A DNA stretch of 64,000 nt from Sphingobacterium psychroaquaticum (GTDB lineage Bacteria > Bacteroidota > Bacteroidia > Sphingobacteriales > Sphingobacteriaceae): the NCBI RefSeq assembly GCF_900177625.1, contig NZ_FXAU01000003.1, positions 558,001 to 622,000 of the forward strand. Direction: 5' to 3'. This document shows positions 23,363 through 33,426 of this stretch, in pieces. Position numbers and translations under genes: made by a program. Below the pieces are notes generated by a model that had not been told where the DNA came from, did no database searches, and worked only from the letters and a program-made list of their open reading frames with translations. Position 1 is the first letter of the stretch, and every line of letters starts with the position of its first letter.

Positions 23363-26300
23363 ATGGCAGAGGTTAAATTTAAGTTTGTAGGCGATGATTC
23401 GGAGCTAAGAAAAAAGCTTGCTAACATCGCTAAGATGCAGTCTGAAATGTCTGAAAAATTTAGCGCAAACCTAGCAAAGACTTTACAGGAGGGAAATTCT
23501 GGTCACTTCAAGAGGATGGCAAAAGAGGCTAGTGATACGGCTCGTGAGGTAGAAGCTATAAATAAAGCAGGTGCAGATAGGACGATGGTCAATGCGACCC
23601 TTGGAAACATTGAAGCTTTAAGACAAGCTCGTATTGAGCTATCCAAGCAATTAAAGTCACAAAGTGATCTTAGTAATCAATACACCCAAGGTAAAATCGA
23701 TCTTCAGACTTTCAGGTTTGAGCAGGCGAAACTAAACGCAGAACGTAAAGAACAAGCTCGAATTGATCGTGAGTTAAAGAAAAACCTATCTGAGAATAGT
23801 GAGTACGGAAAGCTTGCAAAGGCTCTGAATACCGTTCGAAAAGAAGCTAAGGAGGTGCAGGCTGAAATGTTCCGTATGGAGCGTCAGGGGCACGCTAATA
23901 CCCTTGGGTATGAAGCTTTACGTAAGAAGGCAGAGGGGCTAACTAAGCAAACACAGTATTTAGACCAAGGGATTAAAAAAATTGATGCTTCCTTGGGGCA
24001 GCATCAGCGCAATGTCGGTAACTACGGCAGCGCGATTGAAGTTCTTGGGCCACAATTCGATTCTATAAACGAGAAGCTTGCACTTTTCGGAACATCCATT
24101 GATGATTTAGCCGGCAAGCCTGGTGCTATCAAAGAGTTGGGAGCATCCTTTGTTTCCGTAGGAAAAGGTATACTATCTTTTTTGCTTTCGCCCATAGGTT
24201 TGGCAATAACTGCCCTCACAGGGCTATTTATGTTGTTTAAAGGGAATAAGCAAACGGTTATTGACTTTAACAACGGAATGCTGAACGTTTCCAAGACAAC
24301 GGGAATGTCTGGTGATGCGTTGAAAGTCTTATCTGATGATGTAATTCAACTATCTAGAAGCCTAAAGACTGTTAGTACCAATAAATTAACTGAATACGCA
24401 TCTATAGCCGGTCAATTGGGTGTAAAGGGTAGAAGTGACATTCTTGCCTTTACCGATGCACTCGCGCAGCTCGAAACCGCCTCAGACATATCGGGAGAGG
24501 AAGGTGGGAAAGAAATTGCTAGGCTCCTTACGTTAGTTGATGGCGGTGTTCAAAATGTTCGTGATTTCGGGGATGAGATCGTAAACCTTGGTAATAATTT
24601 CGCCGCATCCGAAAAAGAAATTCTTAGCAATGCAGAGTCAATTTCGCAAAACGTTGGTCTCTATCGCATGGGGCGTCAGGATGTATTGGCCTATGCTACG
24701 GCCACAAAAGCTCTGGGGGTTGAAGCCGAGGTGGTTGGTTCTACATTTCAAAAAACGTTAGGATCCTTTGAAAAATCAATCCGGTCAGGGAAAGGATTAT
24801 CCGATATACTTAAAGTTGTTGGCGGTAGTGCCGCAGATTTACAGGCAAGGTTTAAAACTGATGCTAGTGGTGTATTCCAGGATTATATCAAAGGTTTAAA
24901 TGCAATCCATAAAGCCGGTGGTAGTGTTAACGCACAGATGGAGCGCAACGGCATAACTGATATTCGCCAACGTCGTGTTATCGGTACCCTGGCGGCAGGC
25001 TATGATACACTAGCCCGGGCAATGGGAACTGCAAAGGATGCCACAGGTGCTATGCAGGAGGAATTTGATACGGCAGCAGGTAAATTGGTTAATCAGTCGC
25101 AGAGAATAGGCATTGCGTGGGACAATCTTGTTTTAAGCGTTGAAGATGGAACAGGGGTAATTGGTAAATCTTCTGTTGCGATTGTGGGCTTTTTTGCTGA
25201 TATAATTGACAGCGCAGCGACTGCAGAGGGCAGGCTTAATAAGCTGTTCTCATCCAAATTTTTTAGCGAAGAGTTCTGGCTACGTGTAAGTTCTTTATCT
25301 ACTGCGCCAATTGAATATTTTTTGGGAACCAATGCATCAGGCGAAGAGGCAGATAAAGTAAAGCTTGATTATGATCGCATGACAAGTAGGAGGTCGAAGC
25401 ATTACAATCAAAATTTAGACTTCGGGAAAAGCACCTATAAATATTTTGAGAGAAAAGAGAAGGGGTTAGTAAATGATGGAAAACCAGGAGCAGTGAATTC
25501 AGCTGTAAGTGAAGAAGAAGAATCAGAGAAAGATAAATTAAATCGTGAAAAGGCTGCAGAAGCTGCCAATCGAAAAGCTGAAAAAGCTGCTGAAGACCGC
25601 CGGCAATCACAGGAGCGCCAACGAGCTTTGCAATTGAGTATCGATCAAATCAGTGATCAGGTCACGAGAAACAATCTGTCCCGAGACGATCAAGAGCTCG
25701 CTTCGATAAAGGATAAGTATGCGAAGATCCGCGAGGAGGTAAGGAAGTTTTATGATGATCCAAAAAATAAAGGTCAGAAAGTCGATACCGGTAAGCTGCC
25801 TGGTTTGGAAAGGTTCGAGACCGAGGAAGCTGAGAGGAGAATACTAAACCGGGCAACACTTGCTGAAATCGAAGATAGAAAGGCGCTATACGAGCAGTTT
25901 GAACAATATAAGCTTGATATAGGTCTAGAAAAGGCTCAGGAGCTTATGAAAGGTCAGATTGATACCTCTAAGAGCTACTTACAGTTTCTTGAAGAAGAGC
26001 TTGGGAAAGCGACACTTATCGATCCTACAATAATGACTGCCGCTCAAAAGGAACTTTTTGAAGCTGTCGCCAAAGTGGGACGGGACGCTAGTCTGGAAGC
26101 TAAAAAACGAGAGGAACGAGAACAGGTGGATCTTCTTAAGTTAATGGAAACTTACGGACAGAAACGAAGTAAGCTGATTTCTGATTTTGAAAAGAACAGA
26201 AAGCGAATTGTTGACACCGCCAGTGCTGAAGAGTTAAGGGTATTCGACAGCAAACATGTCGAGGAACTAAATTCACTAGATGATGCCAATATTCAGAAAC

Positions 26301-27868
26301 TTGATTCATATAAAAGGCTTTTTGAGGGAATTGAAAAGCTGTCTGATTCGCAAGCTCGAGCCATCGTAAACAATGCAAAGGCGTTGCTTTCCGGCGGCTT
26401 TGACATGTCGCCGGAGTTGCGGAAACAGATTACTGAAGCGCTAAAAACAGCTGATAAATCCATTTCTGAAAGATTGCACGAAAGAACCTCAAAGGTTGCG
26501 GAAGAATTTAGCCGAATGGCTGGATTCATAGGGGATGCCAACAAAGAGCTGGCAGATATGCTTGGACTGCTTTCGAATGTGCTCCGCGCGTCTGTAGATA
26601 TTGGATCAGGATTCGGCGATTTAACAAAGGCACTAGATAACTACAAGAAAAATAAATCTGAAGGGGGAGGTGGGCTTCTAGGGGATTTGGCGGCAATTGC
26701 CGGTGTTGCTGGTCCTGTAGGGCGAATAGTTGGAGCGGTTGCTGGTGTCGTAACCGGGCTATTTACAATTGGGAAGCGAACCAAAGAGATGAATCGCCAG
26801 GCTCGTGCTGAAGTTCAGAATTTTTATGATGCTGCGATACGCGGTGAACTTGATTATCAGGCCCTCTTAAGACGTCGTGAACTGGATACAGCAGCTAGGG
26901 GTGAAAATAGTTACAGAGCAATTGTTGCACAATTAGAAGTGCTAAAAAAACAATCTCCCGAGATTGAAAAGGCTTATAACAAGATTTTTTCTGCACTTCA
27001 AGGACAAGAGTTTGTTGATGGTCAAGGCTACAAGCACGGTACTTGGTTGCGTAAAGCAAAGACATGGGATATCATGGCCTCCTTGGGCGGTTCGGATTAT
27101 GCTGAGCTCGAAAAACTATACACCCAAGGCAAGCTAAAGGATAAGGCAAAAGCAGATTTCGAGGCTTTAAAATCTTTGAAACAGGAACTTGATGGATTGG
27201 GGTTGAGTATTGAAGATTTACAGAATGACCTTAATCAACTTCTTACAGGGACTTCCTCCTCCAGTCTCGCTTCCGGCCTATCTGATCTTTTTGCTAGCGG
27301 AAAACGCGCTGCAAAAGATTTTGGAGATAGCTTCGAGGAGATTATGAAAAATGCTTTAAAAGCCAGTTTTCAGGCGAAGTTTCTAGAGGATGCAATGGCG
27401 CCTTTTTATGAAGAATTAGCCAAAATGATGGAGGGGGGCGATCTTTCCGTTGAACAAATTGATAAGCTTAGGCAGAAGTATACAGCAATTGGAGAGGAGA
27501 ACGCCAAAAAATGGGAGGAACTAGAAAAGATTACAGGTATAGATATAAGCGGCAAGGAAAAACAAGGAGAATTATCTAAGGGAATTGCGGGGATAACCGA
27601 GTCGACAGCAAATCGGCTTGAAGCTGAATTTGGAGGCTTACGTTTGGCTCAGCTGGAGCTTTTGCAGGTTGCAAAAGGACAAGGTGTTACGCTCGGTCAA
27701 CAACTATATGTAGCTACAAGTCAGCTTTCCGAGCTGGTCGCGATCCAAAACAATACATACAGGACTGCTAACAACACAGATCGTTTAGCTTCTATTGAGG
27801 GAGCACTTATATCGATGAACAGTAAAATGTCTAGTAACGACGCTGCTAGGAGGGGGGCAGGATTATAA
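23363..27868 (+). CDS. Tail tape measure protein
   Basis: 1501 aa, by far the largest gene. Long coiled-coil stretches (residues 20-220 and 700-1050), a hydrophobic segment GILSFLLSPIGLAITALTGLFMLF near 265-290, the conserved TMP block with LKVLSDDVIQLSRSLKTVSTNKLTEYASIAGQLGVKG, and a second hydrophobic patch GDLAAIAGVAGPVGRIVGAVAGVVTGLF near 1110-1145. Its length sets tail length; at about 1.5 angstrom per residue a tail near 225 nm is expected (inference). It is separated from the chaperone by 4.8 kb of unrelated cargo, which is unusual. Confidence 0.95.
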   Translation: MAEVKFKFVGDDSELRKKLANIAKMQSEMSEKFSANLAKTLQEGNSGHFKRMAKEASDTAREVEAINKAGADRTMVNATLGNIEALRQARIELSKQLKSQSDLSNQYTQGKIDLQTFRFEQAKLNAERKEQARIDRELKKNLSENSEYGKLAKALNTVRKEAKEVQAEMFRMERQGHANTLGYEALRKKAEGLTKQTQYLDQGIKKIDASLGQHQRNVGNYGSAIEVLGPQFDSINEKLALFGTSIDDLAGKPGAIKELGASFVSVGKGILSFLLSPIGLAITALTGLFMLFKGNKQTVIDFNNGMLNVSKTTGMSGDALKVLSDDVIQLSRSLKTVSTNKLTEYASIAGQLGVKGRSDILAFTDALAQLETASDISGEEGGKEIARLLTLVDGGVQNVRDFGDEIVNLGNNFAASEKEILSNAESISQNVGLYRMGRQDVLAYATATKALGVEAEVVGSTFQKTLGSFEKSIRSGKGLSDILKVVGGSAADLQARFKTDASGVFQDYIKGLNAIHKAGGSVNAQMERNGITDIRQRRVIGTLAAGYDTLARAMGTAKDATGAMQEEFDTAAGKLVNQSQRIGIAWDNLVLSVEDGTGVIGKSSVAIVGFFADIIDSAATAEGRLNKLFSSKFFSEEFWLRVSSLSTAPIEYFLGTNASGEEADKVKLDYDRMTSRRSKHYNQNLDFGKSTYKYFERKEKGLVNDGKPGAVNSAVSEEEESEKDKLNREKAAEAANRKAEKAAEDRRQSQERQRALQLSIDQISDQVTRNNLSRDDQELASIKDKYAKIREEVRKFYDDPKNKGQKVDTGKLPGLERFETEEAERRILNRATLAEIEDRKALYEQFEQYKLDIGLEKAQELMKGQIDTSKSYLQFLEEELGKATLIDPTIMTAAQKELFEAVAKVGRDASLEAKKREEREQVDLLKLMETYGQKRSKLISDFEKNRKRIVDTASAEELRVFDSKHVEELNSLDDANIQKLDSYKRLFEGIEKLSDSQARAIVNNAKALLSGGFDMSPELRKQITEALKTADKSISERLHERTSKVAEEFSRMAGFIGDANKELADMLGLLSNVLRASVDIGSGFGDLTKALDNYKKNKSEGGGGLLGDLAAIAGVAGPVGRIVGAVAGVVTGLFTIGKRTKEMNRQARAEVQNFYDAAIRGELDYQALLRRRELDTAARGENSYRAIVAQLEVLKKQSPEIEKAYNKIFSALQGQEFVDGQGYKHGTWLRKAKTWDIMASLGGSDYAELEKLYTQGKLKDKAKADFEALKSLKQELDGLGLSIEDLQNDLNQLLTGTSSSSLASGLSDLFASGKRAAKDFGDSFEEIMKNALKASFQAKFLEDAMAPFYEELAKMMEGGDLSVEQIDKLRQKYTAIGEENAKKWEELEKITGIDISGKEKQGELSKGIAGITESTANRLEAEFGGLRLAQLELLQVAKGQGVTLGQQLYVATSQLSELVAIQNNTYRTANNTDRLASIEGALISMNSKMSSNDAARRGAGL

Positions 27869-28287
27869 TGAGTGCTTATAGAATTAATGGAGTAGACCCC
27901 GAGACGCAATATAAAATGACCATTGAAAAAGGGTTCAATGCTTCTGTTCGGGTGATGCCAGAGCTAAAAGATAATGGCCTTTCAATTGATTGGGCTGATG
28001 ATAATGGAGTTGACAGGTACCACGGCATCAGAAAATTTACAAGTAAAACATATCAGATTCAATGCGTGATTATTGGAACTTCTGCTGAGGATCTCTTACC
28101 CCGGTACAATGCATTAGAAACATTCCTGTTAACAACAGGCATATTTGAAATGGATGATCTTAATGGCAATCGCCGTTACAAAGTTTTTTATAACAGAATG
28201 ACCTCTCTTTCTACCGGGCCTACCTGGGCGCGATTTACATTAGAGCTAATAGATGATTTTCCAACCGATAAATTTCCAATTGTATGA
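27868..28287 (+). CDS. Distal tail protein
   Basis: 139 aa, 1-nt overlap with the tape measure stop, and 4-nt overlap with the next gene. Compact beta-rich protein (YRINGVDPETQYKMTIEKGF, RKFTSKTYQIQCVIIGTS, WARFTLELIDDFPTDKFP) in the Dit position. Expected to form the hexameric ring joining tail tube to hub. Confidence 0.7.
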   Translation: MSAYRINGVDPETQYKMTIEKGFNASVRVMPELKDNGLSIDWADDNGVDRYHGIRKFTSKTYQIQCVIIGTSAEDLLPRYNALETFLLTTGIFEMDDLNGNRRYKVFYNRMTSLSTGPTWARFTLELIDDFPTDKFPIV

Positions 28288-31076
28288 TTTACGAGATTAA
28301 GAGAGGCGCAACGGTAGTTTGGAGTGGAAAGGCATCTGGCAAGCAGTATAAGCGTATTATGCAGGAGGATCGTGTTGAGATTAGCCTTAATACAACTGCT
28401 GCGCTAGTTTTGAAAAAAGGCGATACGATTGTTGTGTACGGACAGACGTATAAAATCAACCGCCCGGAAAATATTTCTAAGGTAAACACACAAATTGGCT
28501 ATAAGTACAGTGTAGAGTTCGAAGCGGAGTATTACGATCTCGGCAAATGGACCTTGTACTCTTTGGATAGAAACAATCAATTGACTGAGCCTAGTGTTTT
28601 TGTGATGGGTAATGCCGCCACGATATTAGACCTGGTGGTCAGAAATGCTAATAGAGCAAACATTGGTTGGTCACTTGGAATTATTGAAGATACGGACGTT
28701 ATTCAGTGGACCTATTCGGGAGCTAAATTGCTAACCGTGTTACAGGATGTGGCTGATCAGACAAACCTAGAGTTTTGGGTTGATGGAAAGGTTGTTAATC
28801 TGACCCGTCGCCAGCCGGATACTGGCGTCTCCTTGGAATACGGAAAGGGAAAGGGATTATACGAGCTACATCGCATTAGGCGTGAAAAACCAATTGTGAC
28901 CCACCTTACGGTTCTTGGGGGAAGTAGGAATATCCCTAACAATTATGGGTTTCGCAACATTCAACCAAGCGGAGGTAATCCACTAGTTAATCCAGGCTAT
29001 AGTGCTGGAATGGATCGGGTGGAATCCGTTCTAGGATTTGATAATGTATATCCGCGGTTAATCGCCAAGGTGACTAGTGTCCAAGGAATCAATACCATTA
29101 GATCGACCGATTTAGATTTTGATTTATCTGCAAACCTTTTGGATACGGGGGCATCTGCTCAAATCGCGTTCACAAGTGGGCAACTTGCGGGATTTGTCTT
29201 TACCATAAATGCTTCAGGATACGATCATACTTACCGTCAAATCACGTTTAATAGGATTGAAAATGATACGGCTTACCCGGGCGGAGTTCCAAGTCCCGTA
29301 ATAAAGCCCGCTATTGGGGATAGCTTTGTATTGCTCAATATCAGCATGCCTCCCTCGTATGTTTATACAGCTGAAATCAGGGTGAAAGAGCTAGCCGACC
29401 AATACTTCTTAGAGGAGGGTGTAGAGCAGTATGATTGGACTGGGAAGATCACTCCTAAATTTGTTATTGAAAACAATCTAGTGATAGTGCTGGGAGGAGT
29501 TATCACGCTAATAGCTAGCGATATTGGGTTTAACGATAAAATTCGTATAGCTTCCTTTGAAAGAGATTTACAGCAAGAATACCTCTATGACTTTACTTTA
29601 TCGAATGTAATTACTATTAATTCAATAGTTCGTGAGGCGAATTACACCGACAGAATATCCGGTTTCTTTAACTCGACGACTTCTGGCGGTCAAGGTGGTG
29701 CGCTGCAAGATCTCTATGATGTAACCAAAGTTGGAAAGGTCACTCCTTTAGACATGACTACCCGCGGCACCCACAACACCCACTTACTGGGAGCCCCTAG
29801 TAATCCCCCTCCTGTAGGAGAAATGAAAGCTGATCTTTGGTACCTAAGTGTTAACGAAAATGCGGGTTCCGGCGAAACTCCTATCGGTCTAGACTTTTAC
29901 ATTAAGCAGGCTAAAGATGCTAATCTATTGGATATCCAACCTGGGCAGTACATAAAGTATGATGGTACCAAGTTCGTGCCGGGCAATCTGCCGGATTTGT
30001 CTGGGCTTGCATCTGAAAGCTGGGTTCTTGCGCAGGACTACGCTCCTAAGAGTTGGGTTAATTCGCAAGGATTTTTAAAAGTAGAGAGCGATACGTTGCA
30101 GAGTGTAACAGATAGGGGGAACATTACAAATAATTTCATAAAAATTGGAGGTGTTTCTAATATTGTTGATGGTAATGGTTTAGAATTGTTCTTTTCAAGT
30201 GGTCAAAGTGCTATAAATAGTTATGGAAGGGGTACGAGTAATGCATATCTACCTTTAAATATAGGTGCTGAATACGTTAATTTTAGCCAAGGGGGTATAC
30301 TTGTTAACGGTAATGTTTCAGCTACAGGTGGCAACTCTACACAATGGAACAATGCATATACTCATTCTCAATCCATAGGCAACCCCCATTCTACGCAATT
30401 CGCGCAACTGCTAAATAAGCCTACTACATTATCTGGTTACGGGATATCGGACTCATATACTAAAGTAGAATCAGATGCTAGATTTAAGCCTATTGGGTAT
30501 ATACCAAGTTGGAACGAGATAACAGGCAAGCCATTGATTGATGTTAACCCATCAGCTAATAGTATAGCTCAAAGAGACGCGAATGGATACCTACATGCTC
30601 ATTACATAAGTCTACAACAGACGAAAAGCGGCTTGAATACTGTCCCAATTAATGGGCTTCTAGGATTTAACACTGTAAATGGAGATTATTACGCATATCA
30701 GTTCTCCCTACAAGCCGTCAACCAATTCCTAGGTATGCCAGCGAATGGGGATACGCTACAGAGCGTTACTAACCGAGGAAGTTTTACAACAAGTTTTGTA
30801 AAGTTCGGAGGTGTTTCTAATGTTGTTGATGGTGACGGTTTAGAATTGTTTTTCTCTGCTGGCAACAGTGTTATTAACAGCTACGGAAGGGGTACTAGTA
30901 ATGCATATCTCCCTTTAGATATAGGTGCATCTGTACTAACATTAAGTGCGCCTTTAGTGTCTGCGGTTGGTAAAGTAACAGCTCCTGTAATGCAGCCTGG
31001 GGATTTAATTCTACCTGAGAATGGACCAACAAATCCCGAACCGGGAGTAGTGCACTTTTATTTTACAACAATTTAA
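28284..31076 (+). CDS. Tail hub/fibre protein with C-terminal repeats
   Basis: 930 aa. The first 450 residues look like a tail-associated hub (Tal/gp44-like): MIYEIKRGATVVWSGKASGKQ, TILDLVVRNANRANIGW, LLTVLQDVADQTNLEFWVDGKVVNLTRR. The rest is fibre-like: ESWVLAQDYAPKSWVNSQGFLK, LNKPTTLSGYGISDSYTK and two copies of a 65-residue unit starting DTLQSVT, near residues 602 and 822. Such units follow the collar in Bacteroidota phage fibres and probably carry receptor-binding variation. Confidence 0.8.
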   Translation: MIYEIKRGATVVWSGKASGKQYKRIMQEDRVEISLNTTAALVLKKGDTIVVYGQTYKINRPENISKVNTQIGYKYSVEFEAEYYDLGKWTLYSLDRNNQLTEPSVFVMGNAATILDLVVRNANRANIGWSLGIIEDTDVIQWTYSGAKLLTVLQDVADQTNLEFWVDGKVVNLTRRQPDTGVSLEYGKGKGLYELHRIRREKPIVTHLTVLGGSRNIPNNYGFRNIQPSGGNPLVNPGYSAGMDRVESVLGFDNVYPRLIAKVTSVQGINTIRSTDLDFDLSANLLDTGASAQIAFTSGQLAGFVFTINASGYDHTYRQITFNRIENDTAYPGGVPSPVIKPAIGDSFVLLNISMPPSYVYTAEIRVKELADQYFLEEGVEQYDWTGKITPKFVIENNLVIVLGGVITLIASDIGFNDKIRIASFERDLQQEYLYDFTLSNVITINSIVREANYTDRISGFFNSTTSGGQGGALQDLYDVTKVGKVTPLDMTTRGTHNTHLLGAPSNPPPVGEMKADLWYLSVNENAGSGETPIGLDFYIKQAKDANLLDIQPGQYIKYDGTKFVPGNLPDLSGLASESWVLAQDYAPKSWVNSQGFLKVESDTLQSVTDRGNITNNFIKIGGVSNIVDGNGLELFFSSGQSAINSYGRGTSNAYLPLNIGAEYVNFSQGGILVNGNVSATGGNSTQWNNAYTHSQSIGNPHSTQFAQLLNKPTTLSGYGISDSYTKVESDARFKPIGYIPSWNEITGKPLIDVNPSANSIAQRDANGYLHAHYISLQQTKSGLNTVPINGLLGFNTVNGDYYAYQFSLQAVNQFLGMPANGDTLQSVTNRGSFTTSFVKFGGVSNVVDGDGLELFFSAGNSVINSYGRGTSNAYLPLDIGASVLTLSAPLVSAVGKVTAPVMQPGDLILPENGPTNPEPGVVHFYFTTI
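30089..30935 (+). repeat. Two diverged copies of a fibre repeat
   Basis: Copies at 30089-30280 and 30750-30935 encode LQSVTDRGNITNNFIKIGG and LQSVTNRGSFTTSFVKFGG, followed by GVSN(I/V)VDG(N/D)GLELFFS and NSYGRGTSNAYLPL. They are separated by a linker with HSTQFAQLLNKPTTLSGYG. Typical of recombination-prone fibre genes. Confidence 0.75.
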
Positions 31077-31078
31077 AA

Positions 31079-32242
31079 ATGGCAGCACCAGAAAGTTTAT
31101 ACACCCATAAAGGCGTTGCCCAAAAAACGGGCGAGACGGATAGGATTGTGAAATTCACTTCGTCATCGGATAGCGGCGCGGTAAATAAATCTAGATTTTA
31201 CCTAGATGGCTTTGTCAATACCATGCAAAATGGTGTACGCAAATGGGCTGGTTACTGTTATGTGGGTAGTGAAAATTACTACATGCATAATATAGCCCGA
31301 CACGGATGGATGCGGGGGTATAAAGATGGACAACAGATAGTTGTTTTTTGGGATGCAGGACTGAACACATTGGGGGATGTTAGTGGAAGACCTAATCTAG
31401 TAGATTCTAGTATTGCATCATTCACTGTAAAGGGATTGTTCAAATCTGCCTATTATATTGACTCTAATGTAATGATAGAATATCAAGAATGGAACTCATT
31501 GAACCAGTCCTGGGGTGCTTGGTTCCCAGTTGATAATTTTAAATTCTTGGCTCAAAACAATGGTTTTATTGATCTTCCTTTTACTATGCAGATCGAGGAG
31601 GCTTCAGAGAATATACTAAACAATGGTCTTAGATTTAAAATGGTTAACAGTAATCCAGAAGGTATTAAGGAAAGTGAAGTAAGTGTTCCATTATTCCCGT
31701 CTGGCGTCCCTATAAACTTTGTTTCACCATCAAGAACGTTGTACATGAATACCCTTGTTTTGATTCCTCAAACAGATTTGCAAGAGGGGCGAGCTACTAG
31801 ATTATTTACAGACCAAGGTATAACAAATCCGTATAGCCATGATGGCACAAATCTATATTTAGAGGATGGTGTAAATTATAAAAAATGGATAACGTACGGG
31901 ATGACTATATATGGGTATAACGGTGTATTAACTATTGATGAATGGACTAGACCGCCATCGGTAACATCGTTTTCCTACAAAGGATTTGCATCAACTCAGA
32001 TTGACGCAGAAATGCAGGTTATGAACAACTCTGGAACAAATGTAGGTACACTATACTTTAACGAAGTTGCAGGAACTGCACATAAATCTTATACAGTTGT
32101 TGGGAGTAATATTGTCTTTGGGGAAAAGGCAAATCAAGGATATTATGCAGAGGGGACGCCATATCCACAAGCAATAATATCTCAAGTTTATTATGTAAAT
32201 GCTAGTGGAGTATATCAAGAGGAAAATCCAATAAATGGTTAG
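31079..32242 (+). CDS. Putative tail fibre / receptor-binding protein
   Basis: 387 aa, 2 nt after the hub gene. N-terminus AAPESLYTHKGVAQKTGETDRIVKFTSSS; beta-rich throughout with many aromatic residues and no coiled coil or signal peptide. Not recognised as a family, but position after the hub and before lysis genes fits a receptor-binding protein or its side fibre. Its composition (Asn, Tyr, Gly) resembles distal fibre parts. Confidence 0.55.
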   Translation: MAAPESLYTHKGVAQKTGETDRIVKFTSSSDSGAVNKSRFYLDGFVNTMQNGVRKWAGYCYVGSENYYMHNIARHGWMRGYKDGQQIVVFWDAGLNTLGDVSGRPNLVDSSIASFTVKGLFKSAYYIDSNVMIEYQEWNSLNQSWGAWFPVDNFKFLAQNNGFIDLPFTMQIEEASENILNNGLRFKMVNSNPEGIKESEVSVPLFPSGVPINFVSPSRTLYMNTLVLIPQTDLQEGRATRLFTDQGITNPYSHDGTNLYLEDGVNYKKWITYGMTIYGYNGVLTIDEWTRPPSVTSFSYKGFASTQIDAEMQVMNNSGTNVGTLYFNEVAGTAHKSYTVVGSNIVFGEKANQGYYAEGTPYPQAIISQVYYVNASGVYQEENPING

Positions 32243-32244
32243 AT

Positions 32245-32346
32245 ATGAGAGCAATTGATTTAGTAATAATAATTTCAGTAATAGTTCTATGGATAGGAAT
32301 CTATGTCGTTAGTAAAAAAAGTTGGGACAGATTCAAAGATAAATGA
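32245..32346 (+). CDS. 33-aa single-span membrane protein
   Basis: Reads MRAIDLVIIISVIVLWIGIY then VVSKKSWDRFKDK: one transmembrane helix and a basic tail. It starts 2 nt after the fibre stop and its TGA overlaps the next ATG (ATGA), so it is probably translated in the operon. Its position before lysozyme would suit a small holin or holin regulator (inference). Confidence 0.55.
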   Translation: MRAIDLVIIISVIVLWIGIYVVSKKSWDRFKDK

Positions 32347-32696
32347 TTGGAGACAAAATGAGCAAAATTATAACAGCAACGCACCCTAGTAACGAGGTTA
32401 CAGGGCTTGCACAGAGAAAGAAATTAATAAATGTTGGATTTAACCCTGAAACCGGATACCTCGGCCTTACATTCTCTGTAGAGTCTCTCGACCCTAAGGG
32501 GAACCCAATTCGAGAAATACAGGGAAAACAGGACACGATCAATTTTCACGAACAACCCTTGTCTACGCCAACTGGAACATACAGTACGGTGATGCCTGAT
32601 GATGTGAAGGCAATTTTTGACGAGTTGGTAGAGAAAATAGAGCCGATTTTCATAGCGTACGGCAACGAAGGAGAGGAGGTGCAAGATGAAGCTTAA
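32343..32696 (+). CDS. Hypothetical protein (117 aa)
   Basis: ATGA overlap with the small membrane protein; an alternative start at 32358 (MSKIITATHPSNEVTG) is equally plausible. The sequence is polar with PETGYLGLTFSVESLDPKGNPIREIQGKQDTINF and an acidic C-terminus. It resembles small tail-accessory proteins by position only; no family recognised. Confidence 0.55.
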   Translation: MIGDKMSKIITATHPSNEVTGLAQRKKLINVGFNPETGYLGLTFSVESLDPKGNPIREIQGKQDTINFHEQPLSTPTGTYSTVMPDDVKAIFDELVEKIEPIFIAYGNEGEEVQDEA

Positions 32697-32976
32697 CAAG
32701 GGTGATGTTTTAGGTGTATTGAACTTGATGAACATGTTCAACGTAACCAACCGGGGAGCTATGAAGCGTTTGGATGGTATCGAAGAAATTCTTCTTCCTC
32801 ACGTACAGAGTGGGGTGAATGCAGATGATATCGGTACCGAGACGGAGTTAGAGGATACGCAGTTGCAGCACTTTACTGAAGCGGAATTTGATTCTCTGGT
32901 TGATGGTGTAAGTCTACAGCGCGGAATCCGTAAAAGATTGGAGTATTTATTTGTGATAAAGGAGGGGGAAGCATGA
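32686..32976 (+). CDS. Hypothetical protein (96 aa) before lysozyme
   Basis: Overlaps the previous gene by 11 nt, with GGAGAGGAGGTG upstream of the ATG as a Shine-Dalgarno-like site, and overlaps lysozyme by 4 nt. Helical: KGDVLGVLNLMNMFNVTNRGAMKRLDGIEEILLPHV, then acidic, then SLQRGIRKRLEYLFVI. No family recognised; a lysis-cassette or tail-assembly accessory role is possible. Confidence 0.55.
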   Translation: MKLNKGDVLGVLNLMNMFNVTNRGAMKRLDGIEEILLPHVQSGVNADDIGTETELEDTQLQHFTEAEFDSLVDGVSLQRGIRKRLEYLFVIKEGEA

Positions 32977-33425
32977 AAACAGGTGTAAATGGATTGACAT
33001 TAATAAAGAAGTTTGAAGGGTTCTTCTCCAAGCCTTACAAGGATCCAATTGGCATCCCTACGATCGGCTACGGGGTGATTAAATACCCGGATGGGAAAAA
33101 GGTAACGATGCAAGATCCGGCGTTGACGGAAAAACAAGCCAGCGATATGCTCGCACAGCTGCTCGCACAAACTTACGAGAAAGACGTTACACGGCTAGTT
33201 AAAAAACCGTTGACACAAAACCAATTCGATGCATTGGTATCGTTTACATACAATCTTGGGGGCGCGAATCTGGGTAAGTCCACTTTACTAAAAAAAGTGA
33301 ACGTTAATCCGAATGATCCATCCATTGCGGCCGAGTTCGTTAAATGGAACTTGGCAGGAGGAAAGGTCTTTGCTGGGCTTACACGGAGAAGAAAGGAAGA
33401 AGCTGAACTATATTTTATGAAGTAG
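32973..33425 (+). CDS. Phage lysozyme (GH24 endolysin)
   Basis: 150 aa, full-length T4/P22-type lysozyme. Catalytic Glu15 in LIKKFEGF, then PYKDPIGIPTIGYGV with the Asp and Thr of the catalytic triad, and QFDALVSFTYNLGGANLGKSTLL, AGLTRRRKEEAELYF at the C-terminus. No signal peptide, so export depends on a holin. It cleaves the glycan strand of peptidoglycan at lysis. Confidence 0.93.
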   Translation: MKTGVNGLTLIKKFEGFFSKPYKDPIGIPTIGYGVIKYPDGKKVTMQDPALTEKQASDMLAQLLAQTYEKDVTRLVKKPLTQNQFDALVSFTYNLGGANLGKSTLLKKVNVNPNDPSIAAEFVKWNLAGGKVFAGLTRRRKEEAELYFMK

Positions 33426-33426
33426 T

